A program made the translations under genes and the position numbers. A stretch of 64,000 bases of DNA. It comes from Nocardiopsis ansamitocini. Its GTDB lineage: Bacteria; Actinomycetota; Actinomycetes; Streptosporangiales; Streptosporangiaceae. The DNA is taken from NCBI RefSeq assembly GCF_030268225.1, contig NZ_BSQG01000004.1, positions 124,001-188,000 of the forward strand, given 5' to 3'. Under the pieces are notes generated by a model. The model did not search any database, was not told the DNA's origin, and saw nothing but the letters and a program-made list of their open reading frames with translations. This document shows positions 56,499 to 64,000 of the stretch, in pieces; position 1 is the first letter of the stretch; every line of letters starts with the position of its first letter.

Positions 56499-57107
56499 AT
56501 GGATCCCAAGACGGATGAAGACGTGCTCGACACGGTGGGGCCGCGGCTGCGTGCGTTGCGTCGTGACCGCGGCATCACCCTCGCCGACCTCGCGGTGACG
56601 ACCGGCGTGTCGGAGAGCACCCTGTCCCGGCTGGAGAGCGGGCAGCGCCGGGCGAGCCTGGAACTGCTGCTGCCGCTGGCCCGTACCTATGACGTTCCGT
56701 TGGACGATCTCGTCGGTGCCCCGCGCACTGGCGACCCCCGGATCCACCTCAAGCCGATCAGGCGGTTCGGGATGACGTTCGTGCCCCTGTCCCGGCGACC
56801 GGGCGGTGTGCACGCGTTCAAGATGATCATTCCCGCCCAGCAGGAACCACTCGAACCGACCCCGCAGACCCACGAAGGCTTTGAATGGCTCTACGTGCTC
56901 AGCGGACGCCTGCGGCTCGTGACCGGCGAGCGCGACCTGACACTGCCGCCCGGTGAGGCGGCCGAGTTCGACACCTCTTTGCCGCACTGGCTGGGCAGCG
57001 CCGACGGCGGCGTGGTTGAGCTTCTCATCCTGTTCGCCCTGCAGGGAGTGCGCGCGCATGTACGCACCGACCCTCATCGGTCGTCTCAGGCCGGGAGCCG
57101 ACGGTGA
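56499..57107 (+). CDS. XRE-family regulator with cupin (paralogue 3)
   Basis: 202 residues. HTH (LRALRRDRGITLADLAVTTG, then VSESTLSRLESGQRRASLELLL), linker GAPRTGDPRIHLKPIRRFGM and cupin (HEGFEWLYVLSGRLRLVTGERD, AAEFDTSLPHWLGSA). It aligns without gaps to the protein at 34791 over most of its length. Probably represses itself and the divergent methyltransferase-DinB-hydrolase operon. Confidence 0.93.
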   Translation: MDPKTDEDVLDTVGPRLRALRRDRGITLADLAVTTGVSESTLSRLESGQRRASLELLLPLARTYDVPLDDLVGAPRTGDPRIHLKPIRRFGMTFVPLSRRPGGVHAFKMIIPAQQEPLEPTPQTHEGFEWLYVLSGRLRLVTGERDLTLPPGEAAEFDTSLPHWLGSADGGVVELLILFALQGVRAHVRTDPHRSSQAGSRR

Positions 57108-57514
57108 ACTCAGCGAAGGATTCTGTATTCCCGCCGGCAGCGAGCCTCACCGCGCAAACGCCGCAGTCGACAATGTCGCACCCGCAGAGATCGACCGGGT
57201 CGAACGCCAGTGGACACGAACCGCGTCAGCGACCATCGGCCAGTGACCAGGCCCCGGGCCCTTCGCCGGGCCCTACACCCGCTGCGGCCGTCCTGATTCA
57301 CCCGCTGAACTGGGCCGCAGTTACTTAGCGTTGTTTTTCCGTGAGAACTACCTCCGGCAGCGGCGGGATCAGCGGGTCATCGCCATCCACCAGCGTCCAG
57401 CAAGCCACCACGTCTTCCGAAGGCCACTTGCCACATACCCGCCCCTTGCCGTCGGTCTTTCGGGCGTTCCCCGATCAGCTCAACGAGGTTCCCCAGCGCC
57501 AGGAAACGGCCCCC

Positions 57515-57559
57515 GAACCTACCGGCGGGTTACTTGCTCCCCGGTGTCCGAGCCAGGAC
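57515..57559. repeat. 45-bp inverted repeat, right copy
   Basis: Reverse complement of 53672-53716, 43 of 45 bases identical. It ends 9 bases before the first recognisable codon of the HTH-gene fragment, suggesting a recombination boundary. Confidence 0.85.
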
Positions 57560-57568
57560 GACTGGACC

Positions 57569-57769
57569 GTCACCCAGAGCCCCGAGCGGCTCTCCCTGCC
57601 GTTCCCGACCGCGCTCTGCGACATCTTCGAGTGCACCCCGACCGACCTCATCGCGTCCCGGGCCAATGCCGTTCCGCGGCGTACCGCCCCCGGCGAAACG
57701 GCGGGGGCGGCTGAGGGGATCGTTCCGCTGCGTCCCAAGCGCACCCGGATCGATCCGAACGGTGGGTAG
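57569..57769 (+). pseudogene. C-terminal fragment of XRE HTH (integrase-associated)
   Basis: The last 66 codons of this frame (VTQSPERLSLPFPTALCDIF, ECTPTDLI, then VPLRPKRTRIDP) resemble the C-terminal part of small XRE-type HTH proteins encoded just before tyrosine-recombinase-type genes in actinomycetes. The N-terminal half with the recognition helices is missing; the frame upstream is unrelated and runs into the 45-bp repeat. Confidence 0.55.
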
Positions 57770-58019
57770 CCCCTGGCCCCTGGCCGAGAGGGTGGACGCG
57801 CTCTTGGATGACGGCACCGGGCGACCGAATCCGCAGTTGGAGCCGCTGAAGGAAGCGATCCTGGCCACGCCCAGGCACCGGAGCGTCTCATCCTGGATCC
57901 GCGGCCCCAAAGCCCGCCTGCCCCTGCGCGAGCCGGCGGAAGGCAGCCTGCCGCTCACCCATCGGGCTTTCCACGAACACCCCGAGTGGCGAGCCGCCGC
58001 GCTCCGGGCAGCTGCCTGA
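57762..58019 (+). pseudogene. Fragment of integrase-associated protein
   Basis: 85 codons starting at a GTG that overlaps the stop of the previous frame, as in intact copies of this gene pair. ERVDALLDDGTGRPNPQLEPL then SWIRG and LPLTHRAFHEHPEW recall the LDDGTG-type middle region of long actinobacterial recombinase-associated proteins, which are several hundred residues longer. Neither the zinc-ribbon start nor the catalytic C-terminal part is present. Confidence 0.5.
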
Positions 58020-58085
58020 TCACCTACCGACGACTCCGCTCATTGTGTTAGCCGTGCAAGTGGTGCCAGGAGGCGGCTGGCGTGC

Positions 58086-58547
58086 TCATACGCCTGGGAC
58101 AGCCCCTGACAAGTGGGGGTTCTCCTGGTGCGTGGCGGTGAGCCTGACGCTGCTGAGGCGCCAGCCGTGCGGTGTCCGGACGGCCTCGTTGTCGTAGAAG
58201 CCGACGACCAGCCATCGGTCCGGCCCGTCGCCTGCCCGTTCCCTTGGCGCCCAGTGTTCGGCGCGGACGTGCGCGTGGAGGGTCGCGCGGTCGCCGTCGA
58301 TGTCGACGACGTGGCCCGTGATGGTGTGGTGGGTGGCGGAGAAGGGGGCGAAAGCTTGGCCCAGCACTTGGACGTACTCGTCGAGCGGGACGGTCATGGG
58401 TGGCAGGCCGATGACCGAGGAGAAGTCGAGGGTCACCGAGTCCGTGTAGACGAGGGAGGGGCGGCGGGTGAAGTCCTTGAGGTCGGCGATGTCGGCGTAG
58501 CGGCCCATCAGTTCGATCAGTTCGATGCGGTCGGCGAGCGTGGTCAT
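58086..58547 (-). CDS. SnoaL/NTF2-like protein
   Basis: 153 residues, one cone-shaped NTF2-like domain: RIELIELMGRYADIADLKDF, YVQVLGQAFAPFSATHHTITGHVVDIDGDRATLHAHVRAEHW, and WRLSSVRLTATHQENP. The HHxxT segment is typical of SnoaL_4 proteins such as polyketide cyclase- or dehydratase-like enzymes. Its ATG overlaps the SDR stop (ATGA), so the two are translationally coupled. Function unknown, probably acting with the SDR on the same compound. Confidence 0.91.
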   Translation of the reverse strand: MTTLADRIELIELMGRYADIADLKDFTRRPSLVYTDSVTLDFSSVIGLPPMTVPLDEYVQVLGQAFAPFSATHHTITGHVVDIDGDRATLHAHVRAEHWAPRERAGDGPDRWLVVGFYDNEAVRTPHGWRLSSVRLTATHQENPHLSGAVPGV

Positions 58548-59473
58548 GAAGGGCTCCCTGCGGACTCGGATGCGGGCGCGGGTAGTGGTTTCGAGGTTCG
58601 GGACCGGTGGCTCATCGCGAGGATGCCGTCCATCAGCCGGGCCGGCAGGAAGCGGGCGAGGGGGATGATGAAGGCGGCGTCCGTGCCGAGGGTGTACCGG
58701 GCGCGCGGGCGGGGCGTGGTCGCCACTCGGGCGATCGTGGCCCCCGCCTTCGCCGCCGGTACGGCGCGTTCCAGGAAGGCTGTGTTCGACGACACCGTCG
58801 CGTTGATGAGGCCGCCGTAGAGACGCTGGTGCTCGGCGCTCATCTCGGCGGCGAGTCCGAGGGAGATGTCACCGCTGCGGGCGGCCATCTCGGTCCGGAC
58901 GCCGCCGGGCTGGACGACGACCACCTGCACGCCGTGCGCCGAGACCTCGCGGCGCAGGGAGTCGCTGGCCGCTTCGAGGGCGAACTTGGTTCCCGCGTAC
59001 GCCCCGAAGACGGGCAGCGCGGCCACCCCGCCCACGGAACTGATGTTGACGACCCTGCCTCGGCTCCGCCGCAGGAAGGGCAGGAGTTCCTGGATGACGG
59101 CGATGTGCCCGAAGAGGTTCACCTCGAACTGCTCGCGCCACAGGGAAAGGGGCAGCACCTCGACGGGGGCGTTGATCTCGATCCCTGCGTTGTTGACCAG
59201 GACCCGCAGGACCCGCCGCTCGGGGTCGTCGGCGATCCGCCTGGCCAGAGCCTCGATGTGTTCCGAGACGGTGATGTCCAGGGTTACCGGTTCGATGCCG
59301 TCGCCTCGGACGGCATCGGCCTCACTGTCGGTGCGTACTCCGGCGAGGACGTGGTAGCCCATTGCGGCGAGGGCTCGCGCCGTCGCGGCTCCGATGCCTG
59401 ACGAGGCGCCGGAGACGACGGCGAGTTCGTTCTTCTGAGGGTTCTTCCGCGGGTCTTTCCCTGGACGGGTCAC
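58544..59473 (-). CDS. SDR-family oxidoreductase
   Basis: 309 residues from GTG (59473) with AAGGA 9 bases upstream. SGASSGIG (21-28), NNAG, SSVGGVAALPVFGAYAGTKFA with the Ser/Tyr/Lys set, and VQPGGVRTEMA. The basic 15-residue N-terminus precedes the fold. It follows the other SDR gene by 14 bases and couples to the SnoaL gene, forming a three-gene operon controlled from 60.4 kb. Confidence 0.92.
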   Translation of the reverse strand: MTRPGKDPRKNPQKNELAVVSGASSGIGAATARALAAMGYHVLAGVRTDSEADAVRGDGIEPVTLDITVSEHIEALARRIADDPERRVLRVLVNNAGIEINAPVEVLPLSLWREQFEVNLFGHIAVIQELLPFLRRSRGRVVNISSVGGVAALPVFGAYAGTKFALEAASDSLRREVSAHGVQVVVVQPGGVRTEMAARSGDISLGLAAEMSAEHQRLYGGLINATVSSNTAFLERAVPAAKAGATIARVATTPRPRARYTLGTDAAFIIPLARFLPARLMDGILAMSHRSRTSKPLPAPASESAGSPS

Positions 59474-59487
59474 AGCGGCGTTTCCTT

Positions 59488-60393
59488 TCACGAGGCAGAG
59501 GGCTCGGGCGCATCGAGGGGGAAGCGCGTGCCGGTCAGTTCCTCCGACACCTCCCACAGCCGCCGTGCCGCCGAGCCGTCACGCGCTCGGGCGGCCCGCC
59601 CTACCAGCGTCGGCGCACCGCGCATGCCCCACAGCCGGTCGGGGCCGACATAGCTGTCGCCGGGAAGGTCCGCGGTGGCGGCGTAGAGCGTGGGCAGGGC
59701 ACCGTCCTCGGCGCTGTGGGCGACGAGCCCGACGAGGAACTTCTCGACGCGGAAACCGAGGGAGGGGTTCTTCTCCGCTCGCATCAGGTTCGTCGAGGAG
59801 ATTCCGGGATGCGCGGCCGTCGAGATGACGCGTGATCCCGCGCGGGTGAGTCTGCGCTGGAGTTCGGCGGCGAACAGGAGGTTGGCCAGCTTGGACTGCG
59901 TATAGGCGGCGTTCGGCCGGTACGGCCTGCGCTCCCACTGGAGGTCGGAGAAGTCCAGGGAGCCGATCCGGTGCCCGAGCGAGGCCACCGTGACGACCCG
60001 CTCCCTGATGCGCGGGAGGAGCAGATTCGTCAAGGCGAAGTGGCCCAGGTGGTTGGTCCCGAACTGCAACTCGAATCCGTCCGCGGTCCGTGAGAGCGGC
60101 CCCAGGGAGAGACCGGCGTTGTTGACCAGCAGATCGACGGGGCCCGCGAGGCCGTTGGCGAACGCCCGGACCGAGGAGAGGTCGGCGAGATCGAGGGCAC
60201 GGACCTGGACCGGGCCCGTCATGGCCGCAGCTGCGGCTTCTCCCTTCTCCGGATTGCGTACGGCCAGAACCACCTGCGCACCGTGCTCGGCGAGAACGCG
60301 GGCGGTGACGAGTCCGATACCGCTGGTGGCGCCGGTGACGACGGCGGTGCGGCCGGTCAGGTCGGGAAGGTCTGCGGGAGAGAATCTGGACAT
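59488..60393 (-). CDS. SDR-family oxidoreductase (retinol-dehydrogenase-like)
   Basis: 301 residues from the ATG at 60393. TGATSGIG (20-27), LLVNNAGLS, TVASLGHRIGSLDF, AAYTQSKLANLLFAAEL with Tyr/Lys, and HPGISSTNL; the TNHLGHFALT and QSKLAN segments are those of the WWOX/retinol-dehydrogenase-like SDR group. First gene of the SDR-SDR-SnoaL operon, divergent from a TetR gene. Confidence 0.92.
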   Translation of the reverse strand: MSRFSPADLPDLTGRTAVVTGATSGIGLVTARVLAEHGAQVVLAVRNPEKGEAAAAAMTGPVQVRALDLADLSSVRAFANGLAGPVDLLVNNAGLSLGPLSRTADGFELQFGTNHLGHFALTNLLLPRIRERVVTVASLGHRIGSLDFSDLQWERRPYRPNAAYTQSKLANLLFAAELQRRLTRAGSRVISTAAHPGISSTNLMRAEKNPSLGFRVEKFLVGLVAHSAEDGALPTLYAATADLPGDSYVGPDRLWGMRGAPTLVGRAARARDGSAARRLWEVSEELTGTRFPLDAPEPSAS

Positions 60394-60407
60394 ACCGCGA
60401 GAGTAGT

Positions 60408-60430
60408 CATTGACAACATTGTTGTCAATG
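60408..60430. promoter_or_regulatory. TetR operator, perfect 10-bp arms
   Basis: CATTGACAAC (60408-60417), ATT centre, GTTGTCAATG (60421-60430). The repeat contains TTGACA on both strands, so it overlaps -35 elements of the divergent SDR operon and TetR gene. An extra ACATTGT lies at 60434-60440. Confidence 0.8.
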
Positions 60431-60458
60431 AAAACATTGTGCTGAGTAGGCTGACCCC

Positions 60459-61076
60459 ATGTCTGACACCACCGAGCAGCGGCCCTACCACCACGGGAAT
60501 CTCCGCATGGAGCTCCTCGACGCGGCGGAGCGCAGCCTGAGGACGCACGGGGTCGAGCAGCTCTCCCTGCGGGACCTCGCACGAGATATCGGCGTGAGTC
60601 ACGCGGCGCCCCGTCGGCACTTCGCGGACCGCCGCGCGCTGCTCGACGCCCTCGCAGAATCGGGGTTCGTCCGCCTGGGCGCGAAGCTGCGGACCGCGGT
60701 TGACGAGATCGACGACGAGGACGACCTGCCCGCCCGCCTGCACGCGTTCGCGTCGGCCTACGTTCGGTTCGCCACCGAGAACGCCGCGCTGACCGGGCTG
60801 ATGAACTCCAGCAAGCACCGCCCAGGGGCGACCGCGGTCGCAGAGGCTGCCGCAGCCGCCTTCGGGCAGATCAGCGACCTGATCGAAGAGGGCCAGGAGC
60901 GAGGCGAGCTGGAGGAGGGCGACCCGGAGGGCATCGGGCTCATCGTCTACGCCACCGTCCTGGGGATCACGTCCATGGTCAACAGCGGCATGATCGAGCC
61001 GGAACGGCTCGAAGGACTCGTGGACACCGCGGTGACACAGTTCCTGCGAGGCGCCCGCCCGGCGCAGCAGCGCTGA
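60459..61076 (+). CDS. TetR-family repressor
   Basis: 205 residues. YHHGNLRMELLDAAERSLRTHG, LRDLARDIGVSHAAPRRHFADRRALLDALAESGF (about 10-65) is the HTH of the TetR_C_33/WHG group with the YHHGxLR start. The helical C-terminal domain carries an acidic loop. Divergent from the SDR operon; the operator at 60408 should govern both directions. Confidence 0.93.
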   Translation: MSDTTEQRPYHHGNLRMELLDAAERSLRTHGVEQLSLRDLARDIGVSHAAPRRHFADRRALLDALAESGFVRLGAKLRTAVDEIDDEDDLPARLHAFASAYVRFATENAALTGLMNSSKHRPGATAVAEAAAAAFGQISDLIEEGQERGELEEGDPEGIGLIVYATVLGITSMVNSGMIEPERLEGLVDTAVTQFLRGARPAQQR

Positions 61077-61340
61077 CCAAACCGCAAGATCGCACCCCCG
61101 GCCGACAGCGAAACCCCCGCAGCTCGGACAGCGCCGAACTGCAACCGAACACGGCCGCCACGACCAATCCACCTCATTGTGTCGGGTGCTCTCAGAACGG
61201 TGCGGTCTCTTCCAGGAAAGGTCATGGAGCCCATCGTGCGGGCCGGGGCGGCAGCAGGCATGAGTACGGGCGCTCAGCCCTCCGGGAGGGTGATCGGGGC
61301 TCTGTGCTGTTCGGCCGAGGTGGTGGGTCAGGATGGCGGC

Positions 61341-61649
61341 ATGGCGAACTGGTTCCGCACCTGCTACGACGACGAAGATCTGTGGTTGTGTTTCGAGGCC
61401 GACGGCGAGGGCTGGGCGGTGCGTCAGGTCGAGTTCCGGGGACAGGACTGGCAGCCGGTGACGGCCGCGTCCTTGGCGGAGGTCGCGCACGTGCGTGATC
61501 ATGCCGATCGCGCAGTGATGGGCCGCTACGAACGGCAGTACGGCGTTCTCGCCGACGGCCACCGACGGGTGGCAGGAGCAGCCCCAGGCAGCCGAGATCT
61601 GTGCGGAGGAGTTCTGGTCTGAGGCAAGGCAGGATCTGGGCGGCTCAGT
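61341..61649 (+). pseudogene. DUF6881-like gene, frameshifted
   Basis: Starts at the ATG at 61341: NWFRTCYDDEDLWLCFEADGEGWAVRQVEF is a DUF6881-type beginning. Near 61550-61561 the frame departs, ending at 61622 with unrelated residues, while the expected ending (GWQEQPQAAEICAEEFWSEA) continues in the next frame to about 61649 but has no nearby stop. One extra or two missing bases in the GACGGCCACCGACGGG stretch would explain it. Small protein of unknown role; 61077-61340 holds nothing else visible. Confidence 0.6.
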
Positions 61650-61720
61650 CTGCCCCCGAGCGGTACCCGCGCCTGCCGAGCGCACGGGACCGCGCTCCAG
61701 GCGATCATCGACGGTGGAAA

Positions 61721-61752
61721 GAGGTGCCCCGCCCGCTGGGGCAGGGCACCTC
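61721..61752 (-). terminator. Intrinsic terminator after AKR gene
   Basis: Nine perfect outer pairs (61721-61729 with 61744-61752), one mismatch, then four more pairs around a short loop. On the minus strand it is followed by TTTCC. It begins 4 bases after the aldo/keto reductase stop. Confidence 0.8.
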
Positions 61753-61755
61753 CGC

Positions 61756-62733
61756 CTACCAGCGGCCGTGCACCTGCGGACGGATCAACTCGTCGTAGAC
61801 CTCGCGGACCGCGGCGTGCACCGACTCGGAGAGCGGGGCAGAGTCCGCGGCCGCAGCGTTCGCGCGGGCCTGCTCGGCGTTGCGCGCCCCCGGGATCACC
61901 GTGCTCACCCCCTGCTGGTCCAGAATCCAGCGCAGTGCGAACTGCGCCATGGTCATGCCTTCGGGGACCAGGGGGCGGATGCGCTCCACCGCGGCCAGAC
62001 CGGTTTCGTAGTCCACCCCGGAGAACGTCTCGCCCACGTCGAACGCCGCGCCCGAGCGGTTGAAGTTGCGGTGGTCGTCCTCGCCGAAGGAGGTCTGGGC
62101 GGTGTATTTGCCCGAGAGCAGTCCGCTGGCCAGCGGAACCCGTGCGATCACGCCCACCCCGGCCGCACGCGCCTCGGGCAGCACCTGCTCCAGGGGCTTG
62201 TGGCGAAAGGCGTTCAGGATGATCTGCACGGTGGCCACACCGGGCCGGGCGATCGCGGTCCGGGCCTCGGCGCAGGTCTCCACGCTCACTCCGTAGGCAC
62301 GGATGCGCCCTTCCTCGACCATGGCGTCCAGGTCGTCGAACACCGCGTCGGTGGCGTACACGTCGGTGGGCGGACAGTGAAGTTGCACCAGGTCGATGGT
62401 GTCCACTCCGAGGTTCGCGCGGGAGCGGTCGTTCCAGGCCCGGAAGTTGTCCGGGTTGTAGGCGGCGGGCTCCTGCTCGACACGGCGCCCCATCTTCGTG
62501 GCGACGGTGAGCTGCGGGTATTCCTTCAGCAGCTGCCCGACGAGACGCTCGCTGCGGCCGTCGCCGTAGACGTCGGCGGTGTCGATGAAGGTGATCCCCG
62601 ATTCCACCGCCGCGCGCAGTGCCTCAAGTGCGTCGTCCTCACTGACCTCACCCCATGCCGCACCGATCTGCCAGGCGCCGAATCCGACCGCGCTGACGTC
62701 CAGGCCGGTCCTACCGAGTCTGCGTGTGTCCAT
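61756..62733 (-). CDS. Aldo/keto reductase
   Basis: 325 residues from the ATG at 62733; the frame is open upstream but unrelated. (beta/alpha)8 AKR with catalytic tetrad Asp51 and Tyr56 (FIDTADVYGDG), Lys80 (ATKMG) and His119 (LVQLH). C-terminal WILDQQGVSTVIPGARNAEQARANAAAAD is the NADPH-binding section of the YhdN/AKR11-like group. Monocistronic. Confidence 0.95.
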   Translation of the reverse strand: MDTRRLGRTGLDVSAVGFGAWQIGAAWGEVSEDDALEALRAAVESGITFIDTADVYGDGRSERLVGQLLKEYPQLTVATKMGRRVEQEPAAYNPDNFRAWNDRSRANLGVDTIDLVQLHCPPTDVYATDAVFDDLDAMVEEGRIRAYGVSVETCAEARTAIARPGVATVQIILNAFRHKPLEQVLPEARAAGVGVIARVPLASGLLSGKYTAQTSFGEDDHRNFNRSGAAFDVGETFSGVDYETGLAAVERIRPLVPEGMTMAQFALRWILDQQGVSTVIPGARNAEQARANAAAADSAPLSESVHAAVREVYDELIRPQVHGRW

Positions 62734-63060
62734 GGGCGCCGATCCTACGCCCGAGGCGTCTGCCCTGCGCAACGGGACGGCCACCCTGCCGGTGGGCGAA
62801 CAGGACAGACCCTGGATCCGAGGTGGCGGTATGGGCAATGGCCGGTGGCTCCTGCTGGGAAAGGTGGTGGTGTCGCCGCGTCGGTCGCTTCCCCACAGGT
62901 GAGGGGCGGGCGCCCCGAGAGGCTCGAACACACCGCGACCACTGCTTCTTTCCGACGTGGCGGGTCCGTCCCTACTCACTCCGCACCGGAGGAGACAGCC
63001 CCCGACACCTAGGCACTCCTGCTCATGCGCCCGCGCCCGCGGGGCAACGACGATGGGGAA
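62734..63060. other. Intergenic region, no gene seen
   Basis: 327 bases between divergent AKR and YiaA-like genes; no supported frame, and no clear promoter or palindrome recognised. Confidence 0.4.
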
Positions 63061-63312
63061 ATGAACCATCCCATGCCTCCCCGTCCGCCATTGCCGCCCC
63101 GGACGACGTCCGCCTACTTCCTCCAGTCGGCGATCTCCTTCGGCGCCTCGTTCATCGGACTCGGAGTGGGGGTGGCCTACCTGCCCGTCGATCCGTGGAT
63201 GCGGGCGTTTCTGGCCATAGGACTGCTCTTCGTCATCACCTCCTCGTTCACCCTTGCCAAGTGCGTGCGCGACAAGCAGGAGGAGGCGGCGTTTCGCCAG
63301 TGGAGCGGCTGA
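63061..63312 (+). CDS. YiaA/YiaB-like small membrane protein
   Basis: 83 residues. After a Pro-rich N-terminus, two hydrophobic segments (AYFLQSAISFGASFIGLGVGVAYL and AFLAIGLLFVITSSFTLAKCV) separated by a short PVDPW turn, then RDKQEEAAFRQW. This is the two-TM pattern of YiaA/YiaB inner-membrane proteins, whose function is unknown. ATG at 63061 follows GGGGAA very closely; an ATG five codons later is an alternative. Confidence 0.85.
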   Translation: MNHPMPPRPPLPPRTTSAYFLQSAISFGASFIGLGVGVAYLPVDPWMRAFLAIGLLFVITSSFTLAKCVRDKQEEAAFRQWSG

Positions 63313-63592
63313 ACGCGCGCCTGGCGACAGGGGTCCGGCGCATGGGGAGTTCGGCCGCCCTCGTCGGTCACAACCGGGAGGCGAGAAGGCGAATCGTTCG
63401 GCATGGATCTCCTGTTTCGTCGATCGACGCACCGAGGGGCGAGTGACCGGGGACGGCCGCTCTGTCCAGATTGCGCACCGTGCTCGCCAAATGGCGCAAA
63501 CCCTTACGGAGAAGGCTTTTCAGGAGAACCGCGGAGCCGTCTGCCGCGTCGCACTCATCAGACCGGTTCCGACGGGGGAAGGCGGATCAGGA

Positions 63593-64000
63593 GTGGACGC
63601 TGACAACGGAGTGGAGAAGCCGGCCCGTTCCCGGAGGGGGATCGGCTCTCTGGTGGCGGGACTCCTCGTTGCGGTCCTGGGCGGCCTGCTGATGTGGGTG
63701 GGCTCGGCCGAGTCCTCCGACCACACCGGTCGGGCACCGGCCAGGGTCGTCCTGGTCGAGCAGGATCAGCCGACCGACGACGCGACGGTCTACGTCTCCT
63801 ACAGCGCCGAGGGCTCCGAGCACTCCGAAGTCGAGCTGAACGGATCGGTTTCCGCCGAACTCCCTCCTGGCGCTCGGACCACCGTGGCCTATAGCCCCGA
63901 CGACCCCGGCCACCCCGTGGCACTCACCGATGCCGAACAGGGCTGGAGCCGTGCGTCCTGGGCCGGGGGCCTGCTCCTGGGCTGTACCGCGTTGGTGCTG
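63593..64000 (+). CDS. DUF3592-like membrane protein, cut by window end
   Basis: 136 codons visible from GTG (63593), no stop before base 64000. One TM helix (about 17-38, LVAGLLVAVLGGLLMWVG), an extracytoplasmic beta-domain (RVVLVEQDQPTDDATVYVSY, then TTVAYSPDDPGHPVAL), and the start of a second TM (ASWAGGLLLGCTALVL). This order matches DUF3592 proteins. Function unknown. The start is uncertain; GATCAGGA overlaps it. 63313-63592 shows no gene. Confidence 0.75.
   Translation, partial: MDADNGVEKPARSRRGIGSLVAGLLVAVLGGLLMWVGSAESSDHTGRAPARVVLVEQDQPTDDATVYVSYSAEGSEHSEVELNGSVSAELPPGARTTVAYSPDDPGHPVALTDAEQGWSRASWAGGLLLGCTALVL

Noticed and set aside
61714-63012. Long open frame on the plus strand opposite the aldo/keto reductase
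   Set aside because: It is the GC-skewed antisense shadow of the reductase gene, with no domain of its own.

Overview
The window is GC-rich chromosomal DNA from a filamentous-type actinomycete. Frequent GTG/TTG starts, extreme third-position G/C, many TetR/XRE-cupin regulators, WYL and DUF4180 genes and a rifamycin-associated element all fit. The gene content would suit a Nocardiopsaceae-like genome, but no rRNA or other marker is present to fix the genus. I found no tRNA, rRNA, CRISPR array, plasmid origin or biosynthetic megasynthase.

Layout. 1-1.9 kb: the end of a sugar ABC transporter (permease and binding lipoprotein) closed by a terminator. 1.9-5.6 kb: RNase HI, a tandem pair of fluoride channel genes, a small HTH protein, and an excisionase-type HTH/DUF4180 pair. 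5.6-8.5 kb: an AAC(3)-type acetyltransferase and an ABC-F ribosome-protection ATPase whose leader carries a candidate 7-codon leaderless peptide. 8.8-12.1 kb: an XRE-cupin regulator with a double operator on its start codon, GNAT, SDR and a pentapeptide-repeat protein. 12.1-20.2 kb: a KimA-like APC transporter, TetR-hydrolase and TetR-azoreductase modules, SDR, DUF4240 and a phosphotransferase. 20.4-27.3 kb: a GT-B glycosyltransferase, a DGPF/YciI gene followed by a truncated ECF sigma gene, an ArsR/flavin-reductase pair and a UvrA-like ATPase. 27.3-28.5 kb is a gene-poor stretch with AT-rich inverted repeats. 28.5-34.2 kb: SDR/TetR, a rifampicin-monooxygenase gene (rox) with its RAE box, a frameshifted streptogramin A acetyltransferase and an APC permease. 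34.2-49.3 kb: DUF4287, a second XRE-cupin, a Cds1-like PLP enzyme, proline iminopeptidase, TetR/SDR and HxlR/quinone-oxidoreductase modules, a WYL regulator, a secreted trypsin-fold protease and a methyltransferase. 49.5-51.8 kb: PTS-dependent dihydroxyacetone kinase with dhaM divergent from dhaKL. 52.1-53.6 kb: a PACE efflux/LysR pair. 53.7-58 kb: a cargo segment (hydrolase, DinB, methyltransferase, third XRE-cupin) bounded by a 45-bp near-identical inverted repeat and by fragments of integrase-associated genes. 58-62.7 kb: an SDR-SDR-NTF2 operon under a divergent TetR, a broken DUF6881 gene and an aldo/keto reductase. 63-64 kb: small membrane proteins, the last one cut by the window edge.

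How it works together. Two themes dominate. One is intrinsic drug tolerance: acetylation of aminoglycosides and (formerly) streptogramins, ribosome protection, rifamycin monooxygenation, a UvrA-like drug-resistance ATPase and PACE efflux, at least two with recognisable antibiotic-sensing control. The other is a series of small divergent regulator/oxidoreductase modules, each with its own visible palindromic or repeated operator, typical of accessory chromosome arms.
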